The notes under the pieces are model-generated. The model saw only the letters and a list, made by a program, of their open reading frames with translations. It searched no databases and was not told the DNA's origin. A DNA stretch of 64,000 nt from Melitaea cinxia (lineage: Eukaryota > Arthropoda > Insecta > Lepidoptera > Nymphalidae), in assembly GCF_905220565.1 (NCBI RefSeq), contig NC_059395.1, positions 15,107,289 through 15,171,288 of the forward strand, read 5' to 3'. This document shows, piece after piece, positions 1 to 12,062 of the stretch; the first letter of the stretch is position 1, and each line of letters opens with the position of its first letter. Both the position numbers and the translations under genes were made by a program.

Positions 1-1135
1 TCTTCCTTTCCTTCTTTTAGCCACCCCACATACCTCAATAGCAACATTCACGACCCCTTTCTAAAATGTATCCACAAATCTTCAATCACATCTATCTCTT
101 CTATGCCTTTAAAACTTTCTTTCAGTTTCTATACACACTCGTCTTTCTTTTCTTTTTCTTGTAGGTTTTTGACTTTTACTCTGTACAACACTCGTAGGGT
201 CGGCCCCTCCGTGTCACCACCAGGAAGTGGTCTGTGTCGAGGCCTACACCGCTGTATGCCCGAGTGTCTAGCACTTTCTTCCTCAGTCTTTCATCCACAA
301 TTATAAAATCAATCATACTGCTATACTCATCCCATCTCTTGTATACAAATGGATCTTTTTGTGGTCAAATATTGTGTTGGCCACGCAAAGATTCCATTCC
401 AAGCATCCTTCAAGCAGGCTTCTCCCATTGTCATTCACTCTCTCGTCCTCAAACGTACACAAAACTCCTTCATACCCATCACGCTTTACTCCAACCCACC
501 CATTAAAGTCCCCTAACATCACGATCCGATCATTTTCCCCGCACTTATTCAAGACCTCTCTCATGCTATCCCAAAATTCCTCTCTCTTTTGTTGGGCTTT
601 TAATGACCCACCTCCGCACAGCTCCGTCGGGACATAGACCCCAAGGATAACACACTCATGCTCCATCACGCATTCAACTATCAGAGAGGAGAAAATCACA
701 CCAATTCCCTGACACCTGACCTGTTTAGGGGACTCCCGACCAGTATGCCGTGTAGGGACCATGAACCGTGGTGCTCTTTCTCTTGGTTTCGTTCACGCAC
801 AGAATATCTATGCATCGTCTATTCATCATCTGACATACTTCATCTTACCATCCATTCCTCCTCTTACATTCAACGTAGCTGCTTGGCTTTCCCTGAGCCG
901 CTTTTCGCCCCCGCGAGAAACGAGACGTGATGAGTGGCGAACCACATCGCCGCCATTATGGTTAATTAAATTATTTTTATGATTATCCATTGCGTTCCCA
1001 CGAAATAGCGAGGGAAAGGTTTGTCCACCCCAGCAGAGCCCCGTTGGCCAGGGTAAGGCTGGCCTAATTCTGGGTCACCCGGTCCCAGGGCAGTGTGGCA
1101 CTAACGACTAGGCTTGCCCCTAGCCATGCATCCAA
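1..1135 (-). mobile_element. RTE-type LINE fragment, endonuclease region (dead)
   Basis: Read on the minus strand, this encodes part of an APE-type endonuclease of a non-LTR retrotransposon. LCVNETK comes from one frame near 790-830. The longest open stretch (313-762) carries GIGVIFSS and the conserved GDFNGWVG. A further stretch to about position 180 contains DFIIVDERLRKKV and GLDTDHFLV, the end of the endonuclease fold. A frameshift lies near 720-770 and a stop follows the first part. The GC-rich stretch at 880-1135 is probably the 5' part of the same element. The reverse transcriptase would lie beyond the left edge. The endonuclease assignment is firm. The clade (RTE/CFDP2-like) is an inference. 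Confidence 0.75.
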
Positions 1136-1164
1136 TAAATCAAATATAAAATAATTGCATTTGC

Positions 1165-1405
1165 TAGCAGACGAAAAAAAAACGATATCGATTTTGAAGA
1201 TTTCTCTCGATTCCTCTGGCATGCCATTATCAGATCCTGGTTCCCTTATGGGATATCTCTCTTGGGATATCTCCTTTTCAACGAAAAAAGAATCAACAAA
1301 ATCGGTTCATAAACGACGAAGTTAACCGCCAATTACAAAAACATAAAAAACAGACACATAAAAAAATATATACCGTCGACTTGAGAAACCTTCTTTTTTA
1401 AAATC
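1165..1405 (+). repeat. Dispersed repeat, same family as 51440-51640
   Basis: The stretch with 'cagatcctggttccctta', 'gggatatctcctttt' and 'cataaacgacgaagtta' recurs with small changes at 51470-51625. Both copies adjoin sequence with 'cgacttgagaaacc' or similar, also found near the ends of other non-autonomous elements in this window. No coding potential is seen. Confidence 0.6.
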
Positions 1406-1478
1406 GGTTAGTAAAACAAAATAAAATAATAACTTAATTCTTTATTTTATTAACTACTTTTATTTATCTTTTAAACCA

Positions 1479-3740
1479 GGTTCGGCTGCAGGTTTGGATG
1501 GAATCTCACCCCAACATTTGAAAGACTTAACATCGCATTCCGTGGGTGATGCAGGTGAGCAACTTGTAAATTCGATCACTAAATTAATCAATTTTATGTA
1601 TTCCGGTAATGTCAATCCAGAAATTGTTCCCATTTTTTTTCGGCGCGAACCTCATCGCCCTCACCAAAAAGGACGGAGGGGTGAGACCAATTGCTGTTGG
1701 ATCAACACTTCGAAGTCTGGCCTCCAAAATTGCTGTTTGACATATTTTACCAAAATTAAATTCGGAATTTGAACCCGTACAGTTAGGCTTCGGTGTAAAA
1801 GGAGGCTGTGAGGCAGCCGTCCATGCCCTACACTCTTTCCTAACTTACGGCCAGCCTGACGTGTTGCTCAAAATTGACGTCAAAAATGCTTTCAATTCGG
1901 TAAATAGCGATACTCTGCTGACAGAAATAAAACAGCATATACCGGAAGTATACAATTATCTTCTTCTCAGTTACGCTGACCCAAAAAAATTGTTATATCG
2001 TTCTAATGCACTGTCCTCGGAAGTAGGTTGTCAACAGGGTGATCCCCTTGGGCCTGCAATTTTTAGTTTAGCTATAAATCCGATAATTAAAAATCTAAAT
2101 TCTAAATTCAACGTCTGGTATTAGGACGACGGAACCCTAGGAGGTGATGTGGATACTGTGTTTTCGGACCTTTTTTTAATCAAAAATAAATTGTATAGTT
2201 TGGAACTTAATTTTAGCAAATGCGAACTTTTTATAAATAACTGCGACTTAAATTTAAATGACGTAAAACAAAAATTTAATATTTTGGCTCCAAATATTAA
2301 AATAGTTAACAGTAATTCCCTTTACCTTTTAGGTTCTCCAATTTTTGATGAATCTATTTCTGAATATATTAAGAATTCAATCACTAAATTTCAAAATTCA
2401 GTTTACAGACTCCTCGAAATTAGTCCACATTATGCACTTTCCATCTTAAAATGTTGTCTTTTCGTCCCTAAATTTACGTATGCGCTCCGTTGCTTCTCCT
2501 TTTGAAATCACCCAGATATTTTAACACAAGTAGACGACTTAATCAAAATTAGCTTAGAATCGATTCTTAATATGCAAACGAACGAGCAATCTTGTATCCA
2601 AGCATCCCTACCTATCCGTTATGGTGGTTTAGGGATTCGCAAAATTTCCAGTGTCGCTTTACCAGCCTTCCTATCTTCTGTCTATAGTTCAGCAAATCTC
2701 ATAAGTAAAATTTTAAGGGCACCCCCTTCAAACTTTGAGATTGCTGGTTTGGAAGAAGCTAGAAACGCTTTCTTAATTGCATGCCCAGGTCAAAATTTTC
2801 CAGTTTCTCCAAATTCACAGAGGAGCTGGGACGACATAAACTGCAAATTGACTTATGACAATCTTTTAAGCTGTAGTACAGGCTCGGCGCGTGCTAGGCT
2901 TTTGGCCGTGGGTACGCATGAGGCCGGCTACTGGCTTCACGCGTACCCTTCAACAAATACAGGAACATTTCTTGAGCCTGACACGCTCCGAATCGCAACC
3001 TGTCTACAGCTTGGGGTTCCGGTCTGCGCTCCTCATAAATGTCCCTGTGGCAGTGATGTCGATAAGCTAGGACATCACGGTCTGTCATGCCTAAAAAGTG
3101 CAGGCCGCTTCTCGAGACATGCCGATCTTAACGATATCATACGCCGGTCCCTTGCCACCGTCAACGTGCCAAGTCTACTTGAGCCGACTGGTATTGTAAG
3201 AGACGATGGCAAGAGACCGGACGGTATGAGTTTGATTCCATGGAAGATGGGCCGGGTGCTGGTATGGGATGCAACCTGTTCAGACACGCTAGCCCCTTCC
3301 CATCTACATGGAACCAACAACAGAGCTGGTACGGCTTGTGAAGCGGCTAAAAAAACAAAAGCAGACAAATACCCCCTGTATTTGTCTGCTTTTGTTTTTT
3401 CAGCCGCTTCTAGGCTCCGAATATGATTTTGTCCCATTCGGTGTCGAGACCCTTGGTCCGTGGGGTCCTAGTGCTATAACACTATTTAAGGAAATAGCAA
3501 AAAGGTTAGTCGACGTCACAGGAGACCGAAGAGCTGGCAGCTACTTTGGACAAAGAATTAGTCTAGCTATTCAAAGGGGGAACGCTGCCAGTATCTTCGG
3601 AACCTTGCCTAAAGGGACTCCTTTTATTAATATTTTTTAGTTATTATATTATGGATATGTATATACTTAAGGTTTTTTTTTAGTTTAATGTAATTCATCT
3701 GTTAAATAGAAGATAATGTAATAATATTTATATAATAAAT
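1479..3740 (+). pseudogene. R2-superclade-like LINE: reverse transcriptase plus restriction-like endonuclease, inactivated
   Basis: A 5'-truncated non-LTR retrotransposon. In order: AAGLDGISPQHL (RT entry), GGVRPIAVGSTLRSL, LLKIDVKNAFNSV (motif A), GCQQGDPLGPAIF (motif B), then WY-stop-DDGTLGG at 2116-2137 (motif C). The C-terminal part (2572-3640) has a CPCG...HHGLSC...RH zinc-knuckle region and RPDG...VWDATC, which resembles the PD-(D/E)xK endonuclease of R2-type elements. Damage includes a frameshift at the T-run near 1630 and stops after IAV (1738), inside the catalytic Y-x-D-D (2122-2124) and at 2503-2505. A hairpin insertion lies at 3340-3410. The family ends at the stop near 3638 plus about 100 bp of AT-rich 3' UTR. 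A second decayed copy is at 33680-34230. Confidence 0.8.
3340..3410. repeat. 33-bp near-perfect palindrome inside the LINE coding region
   Basis: Left arm 3340-3372 and right arm 3378-3410 are reverse complements with one mismatch, separated by the 5-base loop cccct. The reading frame stays open through it. Confidence 0.95.
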
Positions 3741-5439
3741 GAAACTTAAATTCTATGAACATTATTGTTATTGGCATAGTAGAGTTGACTTACATATTTG
3801 CAATATGAGCAAAATGAAAATCATGAGCGAAAATATTGCGCCAAACGGTGCGCTATCGCCACAAACATTGCTAACCGTGTCAGAGGGCGCGCTGATTACC
3901 GCTCTATCGCGTATATTATATATTTACGGAATCATTTGTTTTATCGACGCCGACAGCTCTGATCTCACCGAATCATGACGGTACTAAATGAAAGAAAAGA
4001 GCCGGCGTCCATTAAAGATAATCGGAATTCAGAACGTTACGAATTCGCCACGGAGCTGATTAATTATCATACCTATTAACATAATTCTGAGAACGTTTAT
4101 GTAGATTTAGTTTAATGAAAGCTTACGAGATATGTGAACGGTCACTGACGTGAGCGATGCGGGTTTGCAGCGTATTATAATTAGTCGAAGCTAGCGTGAG
4201 TAATGGTGTCGGAAATAACACGCAGCGTTGGCGCCAAGCGAGTGGCCACATCACGCCATCGGCGATCGCAGCGCTCGACCGGTCACGGGCGTCCTAACGC
4301 CCTGAGCCGTCGCCCCGGTCCACACCCGCGCCTCCACGTCTGTCTTGTGACTCGAGTTATTTATGACGCTACCGAGGACCGACTGGCTTTGAACTGATGT
4401 ATAAACAATATATATATGAGGCGACTCTCTCTCTCTCATTAAATTCTAATGTTGTACACTTTTGAAGTTATAGCGTCTGAATTACTTAATAGCTTATCTT
4501 AATATAATTATCCAGCCATTTTATCGTTAAACACACTTATCAACACATCCCAGGTTCAAGGTAGCATATGAATCAACAGTTTTGATTGCCTATCGTATAA
4601 CATAGAACTGCCCTTACTACAATACCCCATTTAGTAATAGATAAAAGTTTTAAACGCTTTTTTACTTATTGCTAGTTTTCATTCCTGATCCTTTGATTGT
4701 TTTAATAGTTTTAGAGATGCTTGGCAAGTAGATTCTATGTGGCTCTTGTCATAGAATCAGTTTTATAAATCAGCGCATTTATGGCTCCTCTGTAAAGGCA
4801 GTAATTATCAATTCAGATCGGATGAACAAGAATTAATTTGTAGAAATATCTTGCATATGTTTTGAAATAAACGCTGTAATAACAGCCCAGGTGTACCTAG
4901 GACGTTCAAAGACTGTTACCATATAAACTGAATACTGAGATATACTTCTAATCTTCTATCCATCTATACTAATAAATGGAACGCGGGTTTTTTTTTGTTC
5001 GGTTATACTGCTAAAACTACTGTACCGATCGGAATAATACTTATAACCATTAGATGCAGGGTGTTTCGAAGAAGGTTTTAGTATACCTAGTTTTAATATG
5101 TTTGTGTTTACTTATCGTGTAGAAAAATGAACGGAGAGAGTTTGCTAGTTTTATAATATATATTATATAGCATCAGGTTATTTTTGGTACGTATTGTAGT
5201 ATTAGAATGTTCAGAACTGAAATACCTCTTATGCATTTCCAACTTTTCTACCTCATTATTTTAACCAAATTTTTGTCAAAACTTAAAGTGTAATACAATT
5301 ATGTTGTCAAGTTAAAAAAAAATTATAAAATTAAAAAAATTTAAATCCTTTAGATCAACTGTCTAAATAGGCACAAAAAAGGCTTACTAGTCTAAGAAAA
5401 AGATTAATACCATATCAAATAGTAAATAAACTAATCAAA

Positions 5440-5485
5440 TAACGCCATCTATCAGAACCCAATATGGTTCCGATAGATAGCGTTA
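5440..5485. repeat. Hairpin, 20-bp arms
   Basis: Arms 5440-5459 and 5466-5485 pair at 18 of 20 positions around a 6-base loop. The outer part is the short phrase 'taacgcc/tatctatc'. No gene is associated. Confidence 0.8.
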
Positions 5486-5651
5486 ACAAAAACGTAACGA
5501 CGTTCAGTAGATTTTACTCCTCATATTTTTTTCATACCGGGGGCCTTATATGAAAATCGATTCTTTAGGAGTAAACACCACAAAACAATCAAAGCATATG
5601 CTGTAAGAAAATACATGTAAACTTTTTACGTATTTTATTAATTTATCTATT

Positions 5652-5842
5652 AGTATAGATAGATATTATAAAGATGAAGAGTTTGTTTGTTTGAACGCGC
5701 TAATCTCAAGATCTACTGGTTTGAATTGAAAAATTCTTTTAGTTTTGGATAGTCCATTTTCCAGGGAAGGCTATAGGTTATATAATATATTAGTAGATTT
5801 CTTCCTCAAATTAACGCGGGTAAAAAGCGGGTCATAGCTAGT
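5652..5842 (+). mobile_element. Non-autonomous Helitron-like element, 3' end CTAGT
   Basis: Begins near 'tagtatagatagatattata', followed by 'gtttgtttgtttgaacgcg', and ends with 'gcgggtaaaaagcgggtcatagctagt'-type sequence whose last five bases are CTAGT (5838-5842), the CTRR-T end of Helitrons. A GC-rich hairpin-prone stretch precedes the end. No ORF. Confidence 0.6.
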
Positions 5843-6120
5843 GATTTGGTGAAGTAGTTTACACAAAAGTAAATGTAAATAACTTCTAACTTCTTGCGTA
5901 AAGAAGTCTCATAAAATCTTTCGGTAGCTAACCCTTATATCTGGCATTATGACAATTTACCAAATAACCAGTTCCTTAAAGATAATATCGGTGATTCAGG
6001 AAAACAGACTTTTTAGGTATCATCATTTATTCATTTTTATACTAGTTGTCCATAGCGTCATTTTAAAATTAAAAACATAATGTCATAATCTGATATGATA
6101 AAGTAATTAAAGAATTATTC

Positions 6121-6411
6121 CAGTGGCATAGCGTGGAAAGTGCCGAGGGGGGAGGGGCAATGATCCTGGGCGGCACACGAAAGAAGGGCGGCAAAATCAC
6201 CATGATTTTATTGACAGAAAAAAAAACATTTCTAATCGCGTCCGCAATGTAACACACATACAAATACAGTAGAAATGAGAACCTCTTCCTTTATATATGT
6301 AGTCAGTTAATGAACATAATGAAAATAATGCTTGCAATGAATGTGTTAAATTAATTTGGTAAAAAAAAAAATATAATTGGCAGGGGTGGCAAAAAACACG
6401 CTATGCCACTG
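6121..6411. mobile_element. hAT-type MITE with 8-bp target duplication
   Basis: Ends are CAGTGGCATAGCGTG and its reverse complement. Flanks aattattc (6113-6120) and atttattc (6412-6419) match at 7 of 8 positions, as expected of an aged 8-bp hAT target-site duplication. The 291-bp body has no transposase, so it is non-autonomous. Confidence 0.85.
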
Positions 6412-6424
6412 ATTTATTCAATAA

Positions 6425-6730
6425 CCACTTCACTTTAGCCTATCGTAGTCCACTGCTGGATATAGGCCACCACAAGTTCGCGTCAAAAATGGCGTAAACT
6501 CATGTGTGTTGCCCATAGTCACTACGCTGCGCAGGCGGGTTGGTGACTACAGGGCTTTGTCGCATCGAAGACGCTGCTGCCCGTATTCGGCCTGTGTATT
6601 TCAAAGCCAACAGTTGGATGGCTATCCCGCCATCGGTCGGCTTTTTAAGTTCCAAAAAGGTAGTGGAACTGTATTATCCCTTAGTCGCCTCTTTCGATAC
6701 CCAGGGGAAGAGTGAGGAGGGCTTTTTTTG
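6425..6730 (+). repeat. RTE-tail/SINE-like dispersed repeat
   Basis: Starts with the phrase 'gtccactgctggatatagg' and continues with 'cactacgctgcgcaggcggg' and 'tcccgccatcggtcggc'. The same sequence recurs on the plus strand at 23113-23330 and on the minus strand at 37370-37680, where it ends in (TGA)n. The small ORFs in it are shadows. Confidence 0.75.
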
Positions 6731-8007
6731 ATAGTAAAAAGGTGTAAAATATTCAAATTGTCCGAATTTGGCGCTTGTTCATAAGTATTTTACTTTACAC
6801 TCATGGATAACACAGACAACTTATTCAACCTTAGACTGTCTGAGTTCTCAAGCCTGTAGTAAGTAGTACCCAGTACCTAATAATTAAGTTTGGTCGTAAA
6901 ACTAATATACCTACGCATTTCAGTAAAAATTAGTGAAGTACTTCTTAGTACGTAGTACTTTCACGTAATACGATTTGACTTTACCGATGAAACTGATGTA
7001 TTCTTAAGTATTCTATATTACTTTGGTGTGAACTTTTTAAAATACTGGAAATGTTTATGATAAAAGTCACAACGTGTTGGTATAATAATGTACTGTTTTA
7101 CCTGTGACTTAGCATAGATTTATCTATACTCGATACTACTAAAATGTATTTACTTTTATCCGTAGTAAAAAAAAATTGAAATAATTAACAGACAACATAA
7201 CATGAAATTTTCCATAAACACTTACCGTAACATAGGTAATATAACCATTTTCCATAAACACTTACCGTAACATAACTTATATTACGTTATCCATATACAC
7301 TGTCTATATCTACTCACAACTGAAGCATATATCTAAATAACAATAAATTATTTTAAATACATACTAAGTATCAATTTAAATAATATACGATTTCAGTAAG
7401 TAATACAGATAAATGTATAATAAATAAAGCCAAAATTTCGTTAAGAAGAGATTTATTTCATAGTCTTTGTCGGTTCAAAACTTATGTCTAAAGGAATCTT
7501 AAATGAACAAACAAAGGCATCACGGTAAATTATTTTCTATTTGCCCCGAGGAAATAACTCACTTGAAGGACCCATCCAACTTAATACGCCTTTGTCCTCT
7601 CAGGTAACTAGAAGATGTGTCGGTGTTACTTTTACAAAGACTATTGCTTTGCTTATAACTCATAGTTATAATTTCGTCTTTTATGATTTTTTGAATAATC
7701 CACAACATTATTTATTTTAATGTCAAAGCGGTCCGCAAAATGAACAGTTTTTACCAATATCAAAAAAATTAGAGGGAGCTTTGGAATGAGAGAATTGGAG
7801 AATGTTTGGTCGGTTAATAGCGTCGAACCATAACCTAACTTTACTAGGCAGTCACAGACCTGTCGCCCTGTAGTTTTAGTAATAAATCGCCTGTAGGATA
7901 AGCAAAATTATAATCATGACGTTAATAAAAGGCATGGACATTTTTAAGCCCGTGAATGTTAATTTCTAATTTAAATAACAATGCTTATAACTCTTTTCTA
8001 GCAGTCA
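6731..8007. other. No gene seen
   Basis: AT-rich sequence without coding signal. The only structure noticed is a 28-bp exact direct repeat (7207-7234 and 7247-7274, offset 40 bp). Confidence 0.6.
7207..7274. repeat. 28-bp direct repeat, two copies
   Basis: 7207-7234 and 7247-7274 are identical ('attttccataaacacttacc' then 'gtaacata'). They are separated by 12 bp. Confidence 0.9.
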
Positions 8008-8283
8008 TCATATCATCATCACATAGCTACTGTATCTGTTTAAAAATGAAGATGGAAGATATCTAAGCGAAACCTGTAGCATTCTTCGTTCTGATAATCT
8101 TTTCTGGTCTTCAACAGACGATGTGTTGCTGTGTCTGTTGATAGTACGATATACGAACATACAGCTGACACCAAGCTTTTGAAGTGTTTGGAATATGATC
8201 GACGGCTCCATACCCACTTTGTGTAAGGCGATCACTGCAATCCTATTTTCTTTAACACCCCATTCCCATTCACGTAGAACCAT
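8008..8283 (-). pseudogene. Tc1/mariner-like transposase fragment (N-terminal HTH)
   Basis: The minus-strand frame gives RIAVIALHKVGMEPSIIF, then VYRTINRHSNTSSVEDQKR. This is the helix-turn-helix start of Tc1/mariner-type transposases, where a 'FVYRTI.RY..T..VEDR.RSGRPR' pattern is usual. After EDQKR the reading loses the expected GRPR-like linker and stops within about 30 codons. No catalytic DDE/D part is nearby. The fragment is short, so the assignment is moderate. Confidence 0.5.
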
Positions 8284-8464
8284 ATTAAAAACTAAATTGC
8301 ATGCAGTATATTTTAAACATATTTACACTACAATACTATTATTTAATTATTACTACATTATTTCATGCCAAAATTCTGACGAAATCAACGACCCATTTTG
8401 TTCGACGCGACGCGCGCTTCACTCGGACGTAGTCGCGTTCAACAATTAGTATAAAACAAAGTCC

Positions 8465-8661
8465 CTAAAAGTGTATGTGATCGATTCCCTCAAAATCTAC
8501 TGAACGGATTTTCATGCGGTTTCACCAATGGAGAGAGGGCTTCAAGAGTAAGGTTTACGGAACGGCTAAGCCGATTTTGATGAGAGTTTCACTGGAAGTT
8601 TGCCGGGAAAACTTTGTGACACACTGATTTCAACGCGGTTGAAGCCGTGGGTACAGCTAGT
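8465..8661 (+). mobile_element. Helitron-like remnant ending CTAGT
   Basis: Contains 'ctgaacggattttcatgcgg' and 'aagccgattttgatgagag', phrases repeated in several lepidopteran Helitron-like families. It ends 'gaagccgtgggtacagctagt' (CTAGT at 8657-8661). Confidence 0.5.
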
Positions 8662-9437
8662 TTTATTATAATTTCTGAATATCTATAATCTATTTTACAA
8701 AATTTGTTACTTGTTAAAACACAATTATACAAAATAATTTGATGATTTAAATAAGACAACAAAGTTAGATTATTTACATTCTACAGAGAAAGATAAAACA
8801 TACATAGTTATAGATAGATGAGTGATAGCCTGTCTTTAATGACCCATAACGAAGGACTGACGCCTCGATGTTCGTGCCAAAAATACTTTTGACATCACCG
8901 CTGGTATTATGCCTACAGCTTGGGCTTTATGAGCCATCACATTCGCCCGGCTGGCTGAGCGTCGTAAATATCACTGCAGGCATCTGCAAGTGCAGCGATT
9001 AAGAGAATATGAGCAATTCGTATTGTCGTAGGTTCAGAAAGTTCGAGATGTCTCTTACGTCTAACTACATAAAATAAACTTAAAATACATCATTTTAAAA
9101 TACCACGTTGAGTGCAAGTTTCAAATTCGTTTAACTGCCTTCATGACTATACAAATAATGGAATAGTTATATTCACACCAACAGATTAATTTTTACAGAA
9201 TGATATTGTTTTTTTTTTGTATCAATCCACACATGAGTTCGCGCGGTCGGTTTTACTTAAATTTGTGTGTATATCGGGTAGGTCTAACAATCGGCCAACA
9301 TCTATTTTTCATACCCTAAGATTAAGAGGGTTAATAACATAATTATATGGAAAAACAGCGTTTGCGGGGTCAGCTACTAATTTATAAAATTATTCATACT
9401 ATACAAATTAAAGTTTATTTGAAAATAAAACTTTTTT

Positions 9438-9605
9438 ATGCACGCTTGACTTGGAGAGTAAGCTGGTGAATGCGTGACGAGAGCTTTACGAAAAGTGTGA
9501 TTGGGCGAGGCGAACGGAAGTTGAGAGGCAGATAAAAGTTAGTAAAGATAGAAAGCAGAGAGTTGCGTTTCGTAAGTTTTACTTCAGTTGCTTGGTCTAA
9601 AGTAC
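9438..9605 (+). repeat. Dispersed repeat 'cacgcttgacttgg...gggcgaggcgaacgg'
   Basis: This stretch recurs at 15487-15630 and 29935-30045. It is marked by 'acgaaaagtgtgattggg' followed by 'cgaggcgaacggaagttg'. No ORF or terminal repeats were recognised. Three copies in one window suggest a dispersed family, possibly part of larger non-autonomous elements. Confidence 0.65.
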
Positions 9606-10144
9606 ACTTATTTTTTGTAGGTGTTCAACGGCTCTCTTCCGCACTTCTTCTTAATAAATTAATAATATATGTTACAAAATAAAGCATTAATCCGAAAAGA
9701 GATTAAACTAAATTCATCGCGATGTTACGACTACTTTAAAACCGGTGCAGGTAGTTGGTTGATTATGCATTTAGAAGAAGAGAAAGTTCTGGTACTCTGT
9801 CTCATGTTTATTTTAAAGAGGCTATTATGATACTAACTTTTATTCTTTAAAATTAATTTATTTGAAGAATTATACCTGAAGCAACATAAATAAATACATA
9901 CATATATACAAAATAATAGAAAAAATGTATTTAATTTCTATACAAAACAGAACTCAGAACAACAGACTTCAGAACAATATACATAAAGATTTGTTTATTC
10001 GTATGTATCCTTCTATTCTTATATAGCTAGCTTAAACAAACAAAACAATTTTATTGCTATTTATAATTCGTGGTAAAATTTAACATATCAATAGTTATTA
10101 ATACATGATCAATAATAATCCATAATATCCAACAATGTGTTGAG

Positions 10145-10194
10145 CAGACTTAGCGTCGTATGTTTGCCTGCGCCGCGCCAGACTGCGCGTCGCC
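10145..10194 (-). promoter_or_regulatory. Candidate Mad/Medea/Schnurri silencer elements, one perfect and one near
   Basis: On the minus strand 10194-10179 reads GGCGAC-N5-GTCTG, an exact match to the Drosophila silencer element GRCGNC-N5-GTCTG that binds Mad/Medea and recruits Schnurri. A second copy 34 bp away (10160-10145) matches except for its first base (T for G). The pair lies in a GC-rich patch about 2.9 kb 3' of brinker, the classic target of this element. The match is seen; the function is inferred. Confidence 0.5.
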
Positions 10195-11781
10195 GGCATT
10201 GAATACAACGCACCGAACTCACAAGAATATACACGTCTTTTATACCATGCTTTATTGTGTTTGTACGACCTTTATAAAGTTCCATGAATTTATTTTAAGT
10301 TAGTATATATTATAATTATGAATAACAATATAGAATGAAAATTTCCGTTTATAACCAAGCTGTATGTTAAACTAGTAGATGTCGCGACGACGCAATTGCG
10401 CAATTGGGTTCGATTGGCAAGCACAATCACAATATACAAAACAATTAATAATAATTGTTATCAATTGCATACTTATCGAGTTATTATGTACCTACAAGTC
10501 TCAAGTGCTTAGTAATATAGAGCTCACTACAATTATAAATTATTATTAATAAAATGTTTTATGTATTAAGTGTGATGTCATTTATTACTTTATACAGTTT
10601 ACGGTCTTTTTTATTTTAATTTTTTAAATTTATTGTATTATTCGTTTGAAAATAAATGATATAGGCACAATATGTCACAGGAAAGTAATTATATAAATTT
10701 GATATTACCGATGGTTTAAATGCTGCGTGGTTGCATGCATCTACTATGTTAACTGTGAGCTAAATATGAAGGCAATGAAGAATAATATGAAATATGTAGA
10801 TTTTGTTGAACTAGTGTACAAGTCTCTTAATATATGGCTACAAAGTACTATGACTCTACTTATCGCAATAAAGTAGACTGGTATAAACTCATAGACTTAC
10901 AATTAGAATAGGTATGCATAAACTGTTTTAAACATTTAAATAAAATAGGACATTAAAAAATGTAGACTATCCGATACATACGATATCTGTCCTTATTCTC
11001 TATTCGTCCAACCGCTTGTGACGATTTCTTCAAGAAGACCTATAACTGACCCTAAAAAAGGAATCTTTCTATTCTATCAATTTTGCTTTTCCGAAAGATA
11101 GAATAAGTTATTGTATGAAAATCTTCTAAACAAAAAAGTTTTTAAGTTCTACTAATCTACTAGATTCAGTTACGGCCGCACGACACTTTTATGTAACAAC
11201 TAATTCTATTGATACTACGTAATCGACTCTACAATCTAAAATAGTTGAGGTATTTATATTTTATACCTTCATTATAATAAATTAATAATGCACATTGATG
11301 GATTAATGTTTTATTGACATTTTAATTTAATCTACTAATACTAGAAACTGACGTACGTGTGTCCTGACCAACCATTGACCACCGGATAGCGTTTTCCATT
11401 TGTATGCGTACGTCATTCTCAGACGTCAACTCTAAATGACGGTCAATATGAAATGCTGACTGCAGAGTGTGCTGGACATTTTATACTGATAATTATATTT
11501 TTTATATAACTAGTGGTCGCCCAGATGTCGAAATTAAACCATTATTAAAAATTTAAATTAAAGGAAACCAAAAAATAAAGAAATATAAAGGACTTTTAAA
11601 AAAAAAATCAATTTGACTACAGACTTTGACAGTTAACAAAATAATAAAAATTATATCTGCGTGTGTGTGTCAAATAAATGATAGTGTGTGTACTGTTTTT
11701 TTTTATATTGACTTAATATATTTTTATGCATAATTTTAAAAATATATTAATTAGCAATCTGCACTGCTTTCTATATAAAGT

Positions 11782-12062
11782 ACTAGCCGACCTGGCGAAC
11801 TTCGTACCGCCTTATTTTTTTTTTACTTGAGTATATATCGAAATAAAATATAGCCTATCTTTCAAGTTAGATCAAACAGCATACGGTGTGCAAATTTGAT
11901 TAAAATCGGTTAATTAGTTTAGGAGTCCATTGAGGACAAACATTGTGACACGAGATTTATATATATTAAGATAATTGTACGAAATTTCATACTCCTCCGT
12001 TGGCGCAATTTTCGTAAAAAGGAGCACAAAGTTTTTGCTTCACGTATTAATATATAGAAGAT
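11782..12062 (-). repeat. Two Helitron-like repeat remnants
   Basis: 11782-11965 starts 'actagccgacctggcgaact' and ends 'acattgtgacacgag'. It matches 59934-60095 and, in the other direction, 31145-31235. 11975-12062 ('catactcctccgttggcgca') matches 22300-22372 and 40225-40275 on the opposite strand. Reading actag as the reverse complement of CTAGT makes 11782 a Helitron 3' end on the minus strand. Confidence 0.55.

Larger units (their letters stand above)
3741..6120. other. Non-coding stretch with Helitron-like debris
   Basis: No convincing gene. A GC-rich patch (about 4140-4400) stands out from the AT-rich surroundings; its 64-codon ORF matches nothing I recognise. 4970-5130 carries 'ctactgtaccgatcgga', a phrase typical of lepidopteran Helitron-like repeats. 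A 20-bp hairpin (18/20 paired) lies at 5440-5485. Confidence 0.55.

Noticed and set aside
4203..4397. 64-codon ORF in a GC-rich patch
   Set aside because: Low-complexity Arg/Ser composition, no homology recognised, and an opposite-strand ORF over the same bases.
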